From NCBI GenBank assembly GCA_028023455.1, contig JAQFVV010012400.1, forward strand, positions 13,771,748 to 13,835,747: a stretch of DNA of 64,000 nucleotides, read 5' to 3'. The position numbers and the translations under genes were made by a program. Shown piece after piece: positions 11,930 to 23,343 of the stretch (position 1 is its first letter; each line of letters begins with the position of its first letter). This DNA is from Epiperipatus broadwayi. Lineage: Eukaryota > Onychophora > Udeonychophora > Euonychophora > Peripatidae. The notes beneath the pieces are model-generated. The model searched no databases. It was not told the DNA's origin and worked only from the letters and a program-made list of their open reading frames with translations.

Positions 11930-12640
11930 TTAGGTTTCATCCAACTCTGGGCTCTTGAAGTAGGCCATTCATTAGGGTGGTGAGAACTTCATTCGAACAC
12001 AGCATTCATTTGGCGATTTTCGTCATCATCTTGCAGTTAGATATGGGATACTACATCTTGACGGCAGGAGAGGAGCTGGACGGGTGCATTGAATGGGGTT
12101 CCTACCGCATAATCACTTCACTGATGGATATATAAGCATGTTCCATATTCAAGTTTAATCAATTTATTCCCAGCTACGACAGTATTAATAAATTGCTTTT
12201 TCCACCGACTACTAAGATAATTAGAGCTGAATGCTTCACTCGGCTTTATGTATACTTCCTTCCTTTCTTGTCGCAGAGGATTAGATCTTCATCGATTTCT
12301 GGTTTGGCACTAGTTTAGATAAACTATATCTCAAGTGGTTGGTGATCATCCTCTATTGAATGTGAGTCAGCTATGGCATCACTATCTTTCTGCCACACGA
12401 TATCTTCCACCCCGGTCACCACACTAGTAGTATGATTTTTAGACTCCACAAATTCTCAGGTAAGAAACAATTGCATACAACCCGAGTAATAATTTTTCTA
12501 GTGAAAAATTATTTGGAAACTTGGCTCACCAAAATAGTCAAAAAGCAAAATGACTCACTGAATAGTCAAAGAAAAAGCAAATTGGCTGATTCAAGCACCT
12601 GATGAATAGCTTATATAGTCCACTCATTACATGCCCAATC
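11930..12640. other. GC-richer unclassified segment, possible mobile-element relic
   Basis: This segment is less AT-rich than its surroundings and contains short open stretches on the minus strand (for example PEIDEDLILCDKKGRKYT read from near 12300 downwards) broken by stops. It could be the decayed 3' part of a retroelement. I cannot assign a family and saw no clear terminal repeats. Confidence 0.25.
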
Positions 12641-13452
12641 TAGGTATTCTAAAAATCATTCAATTAGCTAATTTCACATTTCTTTCTTAATAATTTAGAC
12701 AATGCATGTAATATTCCTATGCTATCATCTATTTGATCTGTCAGGAATTTTACTTTCAATTAATTTTCTGATAAGTATTAATTCAAAATTCCAACATATA
12801 AAAAAAAACAAAAACCATTTTCTTATGATTACATAAATTTTTTATTAAAATACATTTTATTAAGTAATCCAGATAACTCTCTCCATAAGTATTAGCATAT
12901 TGTTTCTCCGAATTCTTTTGTTTATCAAAATTAAATTTAGAATTTAAAAAAGAAAATTGCTTAACAAAACAACAAAAAAATGCCTTTAGGCTTTTCTTAA
13001 ATCCAGTAGGACAATGGCTTTCCCCCCTTGCTTAATGTATATAGAGAAAAATAACCAATAATTTCAGATTATAAACATGGTGGAACATTTAATCATTTCC
13101 ATTTTTTTTTTTTTTTACAATCTGTCTCATTAAGTAATCTCTTTAAAATAAAATAAAACAACATAAAATTACAAATAAACATCTTTGCATTTATTTCCAA
13201 AAAAAGAAATAGGAAAAACAAAATTGTTATACGCATATAGCTAATATGCTTATATTTGTCAAATTACAATTCATAGCCTTAACTATTTGACTTTATTTTT
13301 GTGTGTGCAGGTATAATATACACATAGACCCCTCTCACTTATTTTTCAACACGTTTAATTTTATAATTATCTAGATAGCATATACACCCCCTTACTTATT
13401 ACAGATTTAAAGCCGTAATTCTCTAATACCATCTTGTGCTTGGTCACACAAA
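12641..13452. other. AT-rich non-coding sequence
   Basis: No gene or repeat that I can support. The last part may belong to the decayed transposase that follows. Confidence 0.4.
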
Positions 13453-13795
13453 GTGAGCCCAGCCCAATATGTGTATATATTGAAAATTGTAAAAGAAAGT
13501 ATAATTGCTATTAGTTTCATCAAGGTTCACTTCTTGCCATCAAATATGTTCACCTTGTATTTAGGCAATGGACTAGTAGCTGACAACAATTTTTTTAAAA
13601 ATACACTAGGGAACTGTTCAGAAAATGTTTTGAGGTAACTTTGTTTCCTGACATGATTGAAGGACTTTTGGAAGAAGTAAGACATGCCACTTTCTTATAG
13701 TGATTCTTGGAAGGAGATTTCAATTAGGTATTTGATTTGCAATTTATTGTGGCCTAGTACTGTGGCTTCAAAGGATTTCAAAGACTTTCATTGAT
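13453..13795 (+). pseudogene. Tigger/pogo (Tc1/mariner) transposase fragment
   Basis: The segment IKVHFLPSNMFTLYLGNGLV aligns with the Tigger DDE-domain signature IKVxFLPPNTTSLLQPMDQGVI. After a frame change, DFWKK at 13663 and then SDSWKEISIRYLICNLLWP with KDFKDF (up to 13792) match the C-terminal FWK...DSW...I...CWKKLWP...DFKGF region of the same family. The third catalytic aspartate (in PMDQG) falls where this copy has N or G. There are in-frame stops at 13678-13680 and at the end. The N-terminal DNA-binding domains and the first catalytic aspartate are not visible. Dead fragment. Confidence 0.75.
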
Positions 13796-14319
13796 TGGAG
13801 AAAAACCTGTCATATAAGAAATTATATGTTGGTAGTTTCATGGATCTCTAGGAATTGGGGGAGGGTGTGAAGACTTCTCAGGAAGAAGTTGCCATTTGTG
13901 GAGATATTACAGCTGCACAAAGAGGTAGAAGCACTAGCAAAAGATAACAGTTGGGATTATTCAGGATAATAAACTAGGAAGAAGTTCATAGTATTGTAGC
14001 TGAGGATTTTAAAGAGGTATAACCTTACTGTGGTAAATTGTTCAAATTTCTGAAAGATTGTTGAAATATTTCTACTATGGAAATTATTTTAATGATACCT
14101 TGAAAATCAATATAAAATGCTCATTTCTGGATTCATTCTACAAAAGGTTGGAGAAATGTCATCCATCTTTGGATAAATGCTCTAGAACTTACTATAGGAT
14201 AGTTACTCAAGATGAATAAGAATAATGACTCTACATTTATATTCTTCTTTTACAATTTTTATATGAGATTTTTGTGCTATTATTTTTACACTTTTATGTT
14301 GTTGATTTTGCATGTATAT
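13796..14319 (+). other. Non-coding; possible decayed end of the Tigger fossil
   Basis: Short open stretches interrupted by stops continue to about 14230, but no motif remains. The left edge of the LTR array lies at 14319/14320. Confidence 0.3.
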
Positions 14320-17300
14320 TGTACCCTTACTTCTCGATATATAATATAGTTTGAAATACGACTAGCTCAATTAAATTATAATGCTTAATTAAAATTTGCA
14401 TATCTATTTTTAATTACTTTTATATTATCATATTCTAATTAAATTTATTATTAATTATCAAAATCAATATATTTCTATAGTATGTACTAATTAAATAAGT
14501 ATTCATTAAAATCATGAGACTATGAAGTAAAGTTACAAAGCAATAAGTAGATTTACATTGAGTCAATATCTTCCAAGACATTGTCTCAATGGCATAAGAA
14601 TACTGCCACCTCCTTATTAACTTACTACTACCTCTACAGCATTCTTATGGCTTTTAAAATAAAATAAACTATCTTTAATAATAATAATAAACAAATAAAT
14701 CTTAACTTTTAATTTTTTTAAAATATAATTAAATAATCTCAGGTTCTTCTAATTATCTTAAAGTAATGATAACTCATGTAAATAAGTATGATATGGGATT
14801 TTACATCAAACCTAAATACACCTAACTTATTTTAATAATAATAATAATAATACTAATCTTAGAGTATAACCTAATCTTCTCTATTTCTGTTATATCAATA
14901 ATCATTAAATAAATAATCATATGTATATCTTTTATTTTCATATAGTATCTTTATTTTGGAATAGATCAAAATCTTACAATTTATTAATCTGTGGCAATAA
15001 ATAATATTGTACTCTTATATTATGCATTATAATTACTCTATGACCATTGTAATATGATGTAATAATGTCAATCAATTCTCATAAATGATAATCAGGAAAA
15101 TATTGTATTTATTTCTAAAATAATATTAATAAATTCACATTGTGCAAATATTATGTTTCTTCAAATTATCTGCTGTCAAATGCTGTGGTGCAAAATAATG
15201 AACTCGACACACTTTTAAACAAATCAAACAAATTTATTCGCATTAACTTTGATTAAGAATTTATTTACAATATTTACAGTTCCAATTAGAAAAACAACGA
15301 AAAATAAAATATAAGAAAATAATAATATAAAATGTTTACACTGTTATTAGCTCATACTCTTATTAAATAATCTATACATTCTTTTAAAATGCTATACTAA
15401 TAATATTGAAGTATGTTTTCAAAACTTAGACTTTAAATAAATATCAGTGAACTTCAATTATTACACAGAGAAATTTATATAAATAATATTTATGTAGCAT
15501 ATGTAAACAATTAAACTTTATTAATTAAATTGCTACATCACTCAAGTATTACTGTTATTCATTTCATCATGTACTAGTATGTGTTTACTTTACTATCTGC
15601 ATTACCTTAATAGCACAATATAGAAACTAATGTATCCTTGTAATGTAATAATAAAGAATTGATTATAATTTTATATTTCACTTATTGTAATTCATGTTAC
15701 ATGTTTTATCAAATATGCATTACATATATGTACTGTTAAAAAATAATAATATTTAAAATAATTCATTAATTTCAAATTCATAAAGTATTATATTAGATAA
15801 ATTCTATGATTCTTTTCTATGTAAAATTATTACTTTACTTTATGTGTTATTCTACTCCTTCTTAATAACTTTCTATCTACAAAAACATCCTCTAAACTTA
15901 TTTAAAATTTCCGGAAAACAACTTTCAACTCTAAATAAAATATTAATTATCCAAACTATTTATACTTCATCGTCTATACTTGGTAAATCTTCAATCCAAC
16001 ATAAACTTCTATATAAAACTTAACGTAATTTATCCAATAAAACAACAGTAAAATATAGACTTTTAAATCTATTCCTAACTTGCAATAAAATAATTACCCA
16101 TGAATAATAAATATAATTCTAATACTATAACATAAAAACAATACCAAAATTTATCAACGAAAGAATCATATAATTATTTCTAAGCTTCTTATGTAATGTT
16201 GCATCGTATTTATTTCATAAATTCAAATTATGCATATTTAAATAAAACTGTCACTGCCAATATAATGTGTGTGTATTTTTAAAATAATCATACATTCATT
16301 CAAAACAACATAATATTTGGTTGATCTAAAGAAAACATATTAATACATCAAAATTATTATTATTATACAATTTTACCATCAATAATGATTTAATGTCCAG
16401 TCCATCTTCCAATATTCTTCGGAATTACAGCTTCATAAAATAATTCACATTTATACCCACGATCATACTTTAAAATATTCTGTGTTATATTAATTATAAA
16501 ACAAACTCATGCAATTAATCATTATATTATTTTTTAGTTATTATTTAAAGATATGTACCTATCTTATTTTAATAAATTAATAATATTTAATTTTTATATT
16601 AGATAAATAAAACAGAGTTCATATTATGTGATTCCAGCGATGTTTTCTTTTCCACCATAAAGTTTTTTTAATCCTAGGCACATATTCACTAGCACACCAT
16701 TTCCTGTTTCCGGTCCCTCACGTGTTTTTTAAAAGTTTATGAAAAACGAAAATGTTTTTTTTTAAAAATAAGTTCCCACAAGAAAATAAAATAAAATTAA
16801 AATAGTTTATAGGATCCTGGTTTAGTTCTTTTAAAATATTATTCAAAAGTTATTATTTTAATTTAGTCTATAGTTTATAAAAATCTATATTTAATTATTT
16901 TTAAAATTAACTTGGACGTCCACGTATTACTTGCACATTTCTTAACAAAATATCCAGGTAAGAATAAGCTTCTTCATCTAAACAACCAGCGTTTAGATTA
17001 TTTCAATATAATTTTTATTATCTTAAGACTTTTAGTTAATTATATTTTCAATTTATTTGCCTTTCAAAATTGTCAACATTCAGTCTTTTAAACATAAAGA
17101 CTTAGCAAGGCAAGTATTTATAAAACCTACTTTTATTTCTAATATCTTTCCTTAAGATATATATTTAAATTTATATCTTACAAAATACTTTCTTTATAAA
17201 GAAGTATTTTTATTCTTTAAAATATTTAATTTTCTAATAGGCAATAGTAATTAGCTTTTAAAATTATATACTGTCCAAAATACTACTTTTCTCCATCTTG

Positions 17301-17612
17301 TAATTTTCCGAACTAATCCAGCGTTTGTCATATTTCTAAGGTAAAGTTTCCGATATATTTTCACTATATATGATGTTCCCATGACTATTTGCTTGCAAAT
17401 TGAGCTTCAATTTAGAGACGATTGATAGGAAAATTTAAATTAACACTGCATGTCTATTATTTAAAACTTTTATAGATTATTTATAACGACACTCTTGTAA
17501 TTTTAAAAAAAAATGATTTTAGAGCGTCTATAAATTTACTTAGCTATTTTTCTAATAGCACAATTAACTTGAAAATTCAATCACGAAGTCCTCTCCTAAC
17601 AATTGAACTAAG

Positions 17613-17620
17613 CTTTTATA
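17613..17620 (-). promoter_or_regulatory. Putative LTR TATA box
   Basis: TATAAAAG on the minus strand in a GC-richer context (CCGGTATAAAAGCTTAG). It is conserved at 26635-26642 and 34908-34915 in the other LTRs, about 1 kb or more inside the upstream end of the LTR, as expected for a U3 promoter driving gag. Confidence 0.5.
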
Positions 17621-18345
17621 CCGGAAGAAACTTCCCATTTGATTGGTAGATTAAACAATCAACTTTGCTGGCTTATTTACATATTTACCAACAACACAAA
17701 TTAAAAATAAATAATGACTTATTTAATATTTAATATTTATTACATTATTAAATTTCTAAAATAATCTTTATCATATATTTAAATCTATTAAACATTTTTT
17801 TTTAAAAAATATTCTCTTACTTGATTTTAATTTTAACTTTTATAAAATTATTTAAAATACACTAAGTCTTTTATACGTTATATTTTTAAAGCAATATTTT
17901 AAAATCAGATTTAATATTTCACATTGAATATCTTTATTTTTTATCTCGTGATAACTCACGTATTATTTATAAATTTATAACATGATTTTTTTAAAATAGT
18001 TTTGCAACTTTATTAGATAACTTCCAAGCATGCTTGTGTATATTTACTTAACATCTGTTTTTTTTTTTATAACACAAGAAACGCTTATCATCGTCTAAAA
18101 ATAAACTAACAATTGCATTTTTTAAAATAAATATTTTTTAAATAAATAAGATATTATAATAGATTTTAAAATAATTATCCAATATTATTAAAATCAAATA
18201 TTAGTCTTCTATTTAAGTACTTACAATAATTAAAATATTTATATTCTTTTATAATATTATTTTATCAATAATAAACATATGTATTTAATCTTACTTGTTT
18301 TTTAAACACTTTTAGCTTTAAATACCTATTTATTAAATATATTAA

Positions 18346-19091
18346 CCCTTAAACCGCTAATTAAATCATTGGTTGTATGAGGTAAAAATCAAATCTTTTA
18401 ATTGGCCAACTCACAAACTGAAGACAAAGCCTATTGTTAAAACATATTCGCCTATAATATTAAATTCAACTCAGATACATTTATAAAAAGTATATAATTA
18501 ATTTTTCAGGTCATGAAGAAAACGAAAGTTCTTTCAAAAATAAATTGCTATTTATTTATTCTAAGATATTCTATATCGGCAACATAAAAGTTATAATGTA
18601 AACAAAAAGATCGACTTTTACGTTATAGAAAAGTAAATATTTCTTTTTACTACATCTTCAATATATTTACTTAAATCTTCAATATTTTTCGAAAATAATT
18701 TTGTTTTTTTATTATTCTCTCTGAAAATTATGTTTAATTTCCATAAATATTATTTAATAATAATTTAAATCGTATTCGAAATGAAAATCTCAGCGTTTTT
18801 CTTTATTTTCTTTGATCAGGCAGTTTCTTTGTTCTTTCCAGCCAATCAGAATGTCTTTTTCGGCTGAGAGCATGCTAAGAACCAATCACAAATAATGTTC
18901 CTTCTTTGTTTAGGTTTAAATGCGTTTTTTTTTATTTTTTACTTCTAAAATAAATCGGAAGATGTCACCATCGTACAGAACTTTTAAAAACGAATTCAAT
19001 ACGTATTTAACTAATTTTATCGTATGAAAACGAACTGAGTTAGAGTGATTTTAGATGTCGACGAGGAGTCTCGTCGAGCGCGGGAAAAGGG
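18346..19091. mobile_element. piggyBac-like MITE with TTAA target duplication
   Basis: This 746-bp insertion is present in LTR 1 and absent from LTRs 2 and 3, where the sequence reads ATATTAATGCAG across a single TTAA. In LTR 1 TTAA is duplicated at 18342-18345 and 19092-19095. The ends are CCCTTAAACCGC and, reversed, CCCTTTTCCCGC (9 of 12 matching), with the CCC start typical of piggyBac ends. A palindrome, TCGACGAGGAGTCTCGTCGA, lies close to the right end. No transposase frame. It moved in after the LTRs were duplicated. Confidence 0.85.
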
Positions 19092-19330
19092 TTAATGCAG
19101 TATTGATTATGGCCATTTTTCCCAACCATATATTATAATCATCATCATTTAAAATGTCTCTCTCTACATCAGCACAATTTCACACATCAAATACTCATAG
19201 ATTGCTTTAATTAAACCTTTTGAAATATTACCATAAGCAAAATTAACATCACATATTCAAATATATCTTAAATTTAAAATTTTTAATAGATTAGCACAAA
19301 ATTAGATGGTGACCCATACAAAAGGGCACA

Positions 19331-19343
19331 TATTCCCCTCCTT
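19331..19343 (-). other. Polypurine tract of the gag-only element (copy 1)
   Basis: On the minus strand the purine-rich AAGGAGGGGAATA directly precedes the LTR start TGTGCCC. This fits priming of plus-strand DNA synthesis and supports the chosen LTR boundary. The second copy is at 27599-27611. Confidence 0.65.
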
Positions 19344-20437
19344 CGGATAAAATTTTAAATTTAACATCCATCTTCATCTTCTTTAATCCACATTTATCAC
19401 TTTTATCTTTCTTATCATTAATCTCATAATAAATTACTTGAACATAAAATTTTATAAAGCATTGAAACATCATCTTAAATTTCAATTAGAAAACACTTAA
19501 ATAAAACTACAATGATTTCTTTTACTTTATAAATTAAGTTTCACTTTTCTTTACTCATCTCTTAATTAGGTTACTTTTATTTCCCTAATATTTCTATAAA
19601 CATTAAATATTTAAATTCTTTTAACTACACCTTTTAAATAAACTACTGTAAATACATATTCCTATAGTTAATACTATATTTTAAACTACTTTATATATTT
19701 TACTTCTAAATTTATTGCTAGTTTCATCAGCAATTTTATAGATCATTGTTTAATAAATCTATATACTTCTCATTTAAAGTAATTAACTTGATCCCTTAAG
19801 ATTGATCAATTTCATGATCACTACTATAATATAAATTAATCTTTCATAAGATCTACTTACATATACTTTAAATACATGAGTCTTTATACTTTATATCTTT
19901 ATTACTCAACTTTTACTTAAACATATTTACTTTAATAGCTAATTCCACATTTTATTTTAGCCATTCTGACCAAAATTTATTTCTCCCAAAATTATTATTT
20001 ATTAACTCAATAAATAATATCTTATTATACATATTTTGTAAACTTCTTCAATTAAATCTTTATCTATTCTGCTAACTTATCATATATAATAAATTATTTC
20101 CTTATGTAAAGCACTATATTTAAACATTACATTAAAATCTTTGTTCACAATACATTCTTAAAATTGTAACTCACACTTCAGATGGAAAGGGAATTAAACT
20201 CCTTGCATTATAAGTCCCTTTTTCCCCATCTGGTGTGGTTAACATAAATGCATTCTCCCTTACTTTGAAGGTTGCTAACATAGAAATATCTTATGTTTGT
20301 TTTACAAACAAAAAAAAAAAAATACTAATATAATATAATGCTATAATACATTATCAAATACACATCTTCTTTAAGAATTATTTGTCTTAATTATTAAATA
20401 TCTTCTTCTCTGAATTTAAATTTTAATTCTCTCCTTT
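19344..20437 (-). other. Frame-free region between gag and the polypurine tract
   Basis: About 1.1 kb of AT-rich sequence downstream of gag, where pol would lie in an autonomous element. No RT, protease or integrase motif in any frame. Its counterpart is 27612-28710. Both contain a pyrimidine tract (CCCTTTTTCCCC, near 20216 and 28489) of unknown meaning. Confidence 0.6.
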
Positions 20438-22528
20438 CTAATTTAATTTTTTACTAGTTTTATTAGCTGGTCTCTTAAGAATTGTGGTCACACCACTAGT
20501 AGAAGGCTGATTATGCAAATCATCGCTTCTATACCTATTTGTATCATATTTTACAGTTTCTTTAAAATATGGAGACATCCTATCTCTATTTTTATAATCC
20601 AATCTTCTCTTAAAACCTCCAGAAGATCTCACCCCAGTACTAACACTAAGACTTGCCAATGGGTAACTATTCCGATCCTTATTTACCCTAAACCTATTAT
20701 CCATAGATAACTCTGCTACTTCCAGAGCATCCAGGATTTCAGAGACTTCCTCAATTGTCCCACGGTCAGCAACGATTAACAATTGTTCCACATTTTTAGG
20801 TAGGTTGTGCCTAACTATCCGGACAATCTGTCCTTCCGATAATGGACAAGCAGTCAACGTCTTCAGACGCACAGCTTGATTCCTGAAAAAGCTGGTGTAG
20901 CTGCCTTTGCTAACATGGTACTTCTCTTGGGTAATTTGATACAGAATGCAATCCTGTTTGTCGGAGTTCCAAAAGCTCCCAATAATAAAACATTTGAAAT
21001 CACCATATGTCATTGGCTTCACAAACAGGGATTGCCACCAATCTTTAGCAACTCCATATAAATGATTGCTACACACGGCCACTTTTTCTTTTTCAGATAA
21101 AGAACATATTGAAAACAATTCATCCAAATTGTTTAAAAACTCAGAGGGATTTTCCATGTATTCCCCTTTAAATGGTTTCACTTTCATAAACCTTAGGGCC
21201 ATTGAATTATTCGCACTTCCCTCATGACTAATCACTTCTCTAGTCGGTCTATTGTCAATTTCCTTTACAATAGTATTTCCTAACTGATTATTATTATCAC
21301 TACCTTGCTTAACTAATTCTACATTATTTATTTGTGAAGAATCAATATAATCCATATATGCCTTACTACTTATTTTCCCTTTAAATACCTCTGCTTTTGC
21401 ATTACTTATACTTTTCATTTCTATCTGATCATATACTTGCTGAAATTTCCCTTCTAAGTCCATTTGCTCAAGCACTTGCTTTACATATCCTTTTTGTTCT
21501 TTTCTAAACTCATCTAAACTCTTGTCTAAAATTTCTTTATACTTGTCCTTATTTTGTTCTATCATACCTACGTGATCCTTTATATCCTTTTGAATATGCT
21601 TTATATTCTCTCCTACTTTCGATCTGTATTTATTTTCATCGACTCTTTTGACATCTAAACCCTTAAATTTATCTACTAACTCCTTCTCTACTTCCTCTTT
21701 TATGTTCCCTCTGGTCTGAACTATGGCACTCCTAATATCTTTAATATCTTCATTAATATTAATAACTTGGTTCTTAACTTCACCAATCTCACTATTAACT
21801 TTTAATTTGTAGTCATTAATTTTTAAAGTTAAATTATTATTATTAACTCTACATTGATCAATAGATTCTGCTATTTGATCCTTTAGACTTTTAATTGTGC
21901 TTTCTGAAAATTCATGAAGTTTTCTTTCTAGAAATTTTTGATTTTTATCCTCAATTTTTAGTATTTCTAATTTTAAAGACTCAACTACCTCTTCATTTTT
22001 ATCAAATCTTATATCTATATTATCCATTCTATCTTCCATTTTTTTATTAAAACTCATTACAACTGCAAAATTATCCTTTATTTCTGCTTTAATAGAATTA
22101 CTCTCCTCTTTCATTTCTTTCATACTTATATTCATATCTTTCATTTCTTCTTTTAAAGAATTATTCTCCTCTTTCATATTTTCTTTTAAGGAATTAATAT
22201 CGTCTCTAAGAGACTTATTCTCCTCTTTCATTTCCGCTTTTATTTCTGCCTTTAAATTCATAAGACCTTGACTCATTAATTCTAGATGTTTCATAACATC
22301 AACTAATGAAAAATTATCTACTCCCTTCTTAGTTTTTACTAATTCTTTGTCTGCTGTTTTAAAAATTATCTCTTTTTCCTCCTCTATTTCACTATCCATA
22401 CTTTGAGTATTTTCTACTACTGTTTCTGAATTTGCTAATTGCTCTATTTCTTTGCTCTCTACACAACTATTATCCTCAACAACAAAATTGGACATTTCAA
22501 CTTCTAAATCTTTATCCCAATTACTCAT
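20438..22528 (-). CDS. gag: Retrotransposon Gag (copy 1), coiled-coil type, 696 aa
   Basis: Structural protein expected to assemble a virus-like particle in the cytoplasm around the element RNA. Residues 1-75 are acidic. About 75-380 are Lys/Glu-rich with heptad-like spacing (repeats such as EEMKDMNISMKEMKEE), a long coiled coil. About 445-606 form a Retrotrans_gag capsid-like domain: KPFKGEYMENPSEFL, then AKDWWQSL and later GSFWNSDKQD and RHNLPKNVEQLLIVADRG. The tail (about 620-696) is basic and ends at TAA with no CCHC zinc knuckle and no protease fused or overlapping. The ATG at 22526-22528 is the first in a frame that stays open. The frame is intact, which suggests recent activity or selection. 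It differs from the second copy at six residues. Confidence 0.85.
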   Translation of the reverse strand: MSNWDKDLEVEMSNFVVEDNSCVESKEIEQLANSETVVENTQSMDSEIEEEKEIIFKTADKELVKTKKGVDNFSLVDVMKHLELMSQGLMNLKAEIKAEMKEENKSLRDDINSLKENMKEENNSLKEEMKDMNISMKEMKEESNSIKAEIKDNFAVVMSFNKKMEDRMDNIDIRFDKNEEVVESLKLEILKIEDKNQKFLERKLHEFSESTIKSLKDQIAESIDQCRVNNNNLTLKINDYKLKVNSEIGEVKNQVININEDIKDIRSAIVQTRGNIKEEVEKELVDKFKGLDVKRVDENKYRSKVGENIKHIQKDIKDHVGMIEQNKDKYKEILDKSLDEFRKEQKGYVKQVLEQMDLEGKFQQVYDQIEMKSISNAKAEVFKGKISSKAYMDYIDSSQINNVELVKQGSDNNNQLGNTIVKEIDNRPTREVISHEGSANNSMALRFMKVKPFKGEYMENPSEFLNNLDELFSICSLSEKEKVAVCSNHLYGVAKDWWQSLFVKPMTYGDFKCFIIGSFWNSDKQDCILYQITQEKYHVSKGSYTSFFRNQAVRLKTLTACPLSEGQIVRIVRHNLPKNVEQLLIVADRGTIEEVSEILDALEVAELSMDNRFRVNKDRNSYPLASLSVSTGVRSSGGFKRRLDYKNRDRMSPYFKETVKYDTNRYRSDDLHNQPSTSGVTTILKRPANKTSKKLN

Positions 22529-23176
22529 TTTTATTTTTAAAATTCAATTCTATTATTATTATGCAGTATTTATTATTAATGATTTTCAAAATAATCCCTA
22601 TCAACCTTCCTATCTCCACTCAATTCACTTTTACAATTAATCATAAAATAGCATCTTTTAAAACTCTACACTATTTATTATTAAATAATTGTATAACTTT
22701 AAATAACAAAATTGTGTCATGTCATTTATTTTTACACCTATGATCCACAGACAATTTGCACATAATATATTATATGAGATATATATTTTAAATATTTTAA
22801 GAATTGATATGGTCATATCACAAAATAGTTGTTTACCACATTTTATAATCTACATATTCATTTATTTATTAACTTAAAATCAACATAGTATTTAATTTTT
22901 TAAATAATTATATTATAGATACCACATGAAAATATAATAACTTTACTAATAAGATTTTTATTCTATTTTTACAATCAACATCTAATCAATTATAAATATT
23001 ATTATAAACTACTAATTATTTATGTTTAATAAATATACTAATCACTAACTCCTAAATTCTACATTTTAATACATACACTATTTTTATTAAATAATTATAC
23101 CTATCTCTCTATTCTCCTAACACATACTAACCCTAAAATTATGTATCCTAATTCTTAATTAAATATCTATGCCTAA

Positions 23177-23326
23177 AATGTTGAGCGCCAAATCCTTCTT
23201 TTTCCAACCATCGGATTGATAAAATTATAATCCCAACATATCAATGGCCCTTCACGTTGCCGGCGCCAAAATCCTTCTTTTCCAACCATCGGGTTGATAA
23301 CCAATAGCCGACCACGTTGCGCGCCA
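23177..23326 (-). repeat. Triplicated tRNA-Lys-like primer-binding site block (copy 1)
   Basis: Three units each contain an (A/C)(A/C)GTTG...GCGCCA core followed by AATCCTTCTT: at about 23177-23190, 23251-23268 and 23311-23326. The unit nearest the LTR reads TGGCGCGCAACGTGGT on the minus strand. That matches the complement of the 3' end of tRNA-Lys (TGGCGCCCAACGTGGGG) except for one base within its first 15. It lies 17 nt from the LTR end, farther than usual. The other two units are less exact. Confidence 0.65.
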
Positions 23327-23343
23327 AAATCCTTCTTACCCTT

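Larger units (their letters stand above)
14320..19330 (-). repeat. LTR copy 1 (with nested MITE)
   Basis: 5011 bp including the MITE at 18346-19091; about 4.26 kb without it. On the + strand it starts TGTACCC right at the junction with unique sequence and ends GGGCACA, followed by a polypyrimidine tract. A TATA-like CTTTTATA (TATAAAAG on the minus strand) lies at 17613-17620. There are no open frames of note. Confidence 0.8.

Noticed and set aside
19291-19485. 64-residue minus-strand frame repeated at 27559-27753
   Set aside because: Spans the LTR end and polypurine tract; no domain, present only because the unit is duplicated.
22432-22743. Plus-strand frames overlapping the gag start (also at 30705-31016)
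   Set aside because: Antisense shadows of gag and its leader; low-complexity translation.
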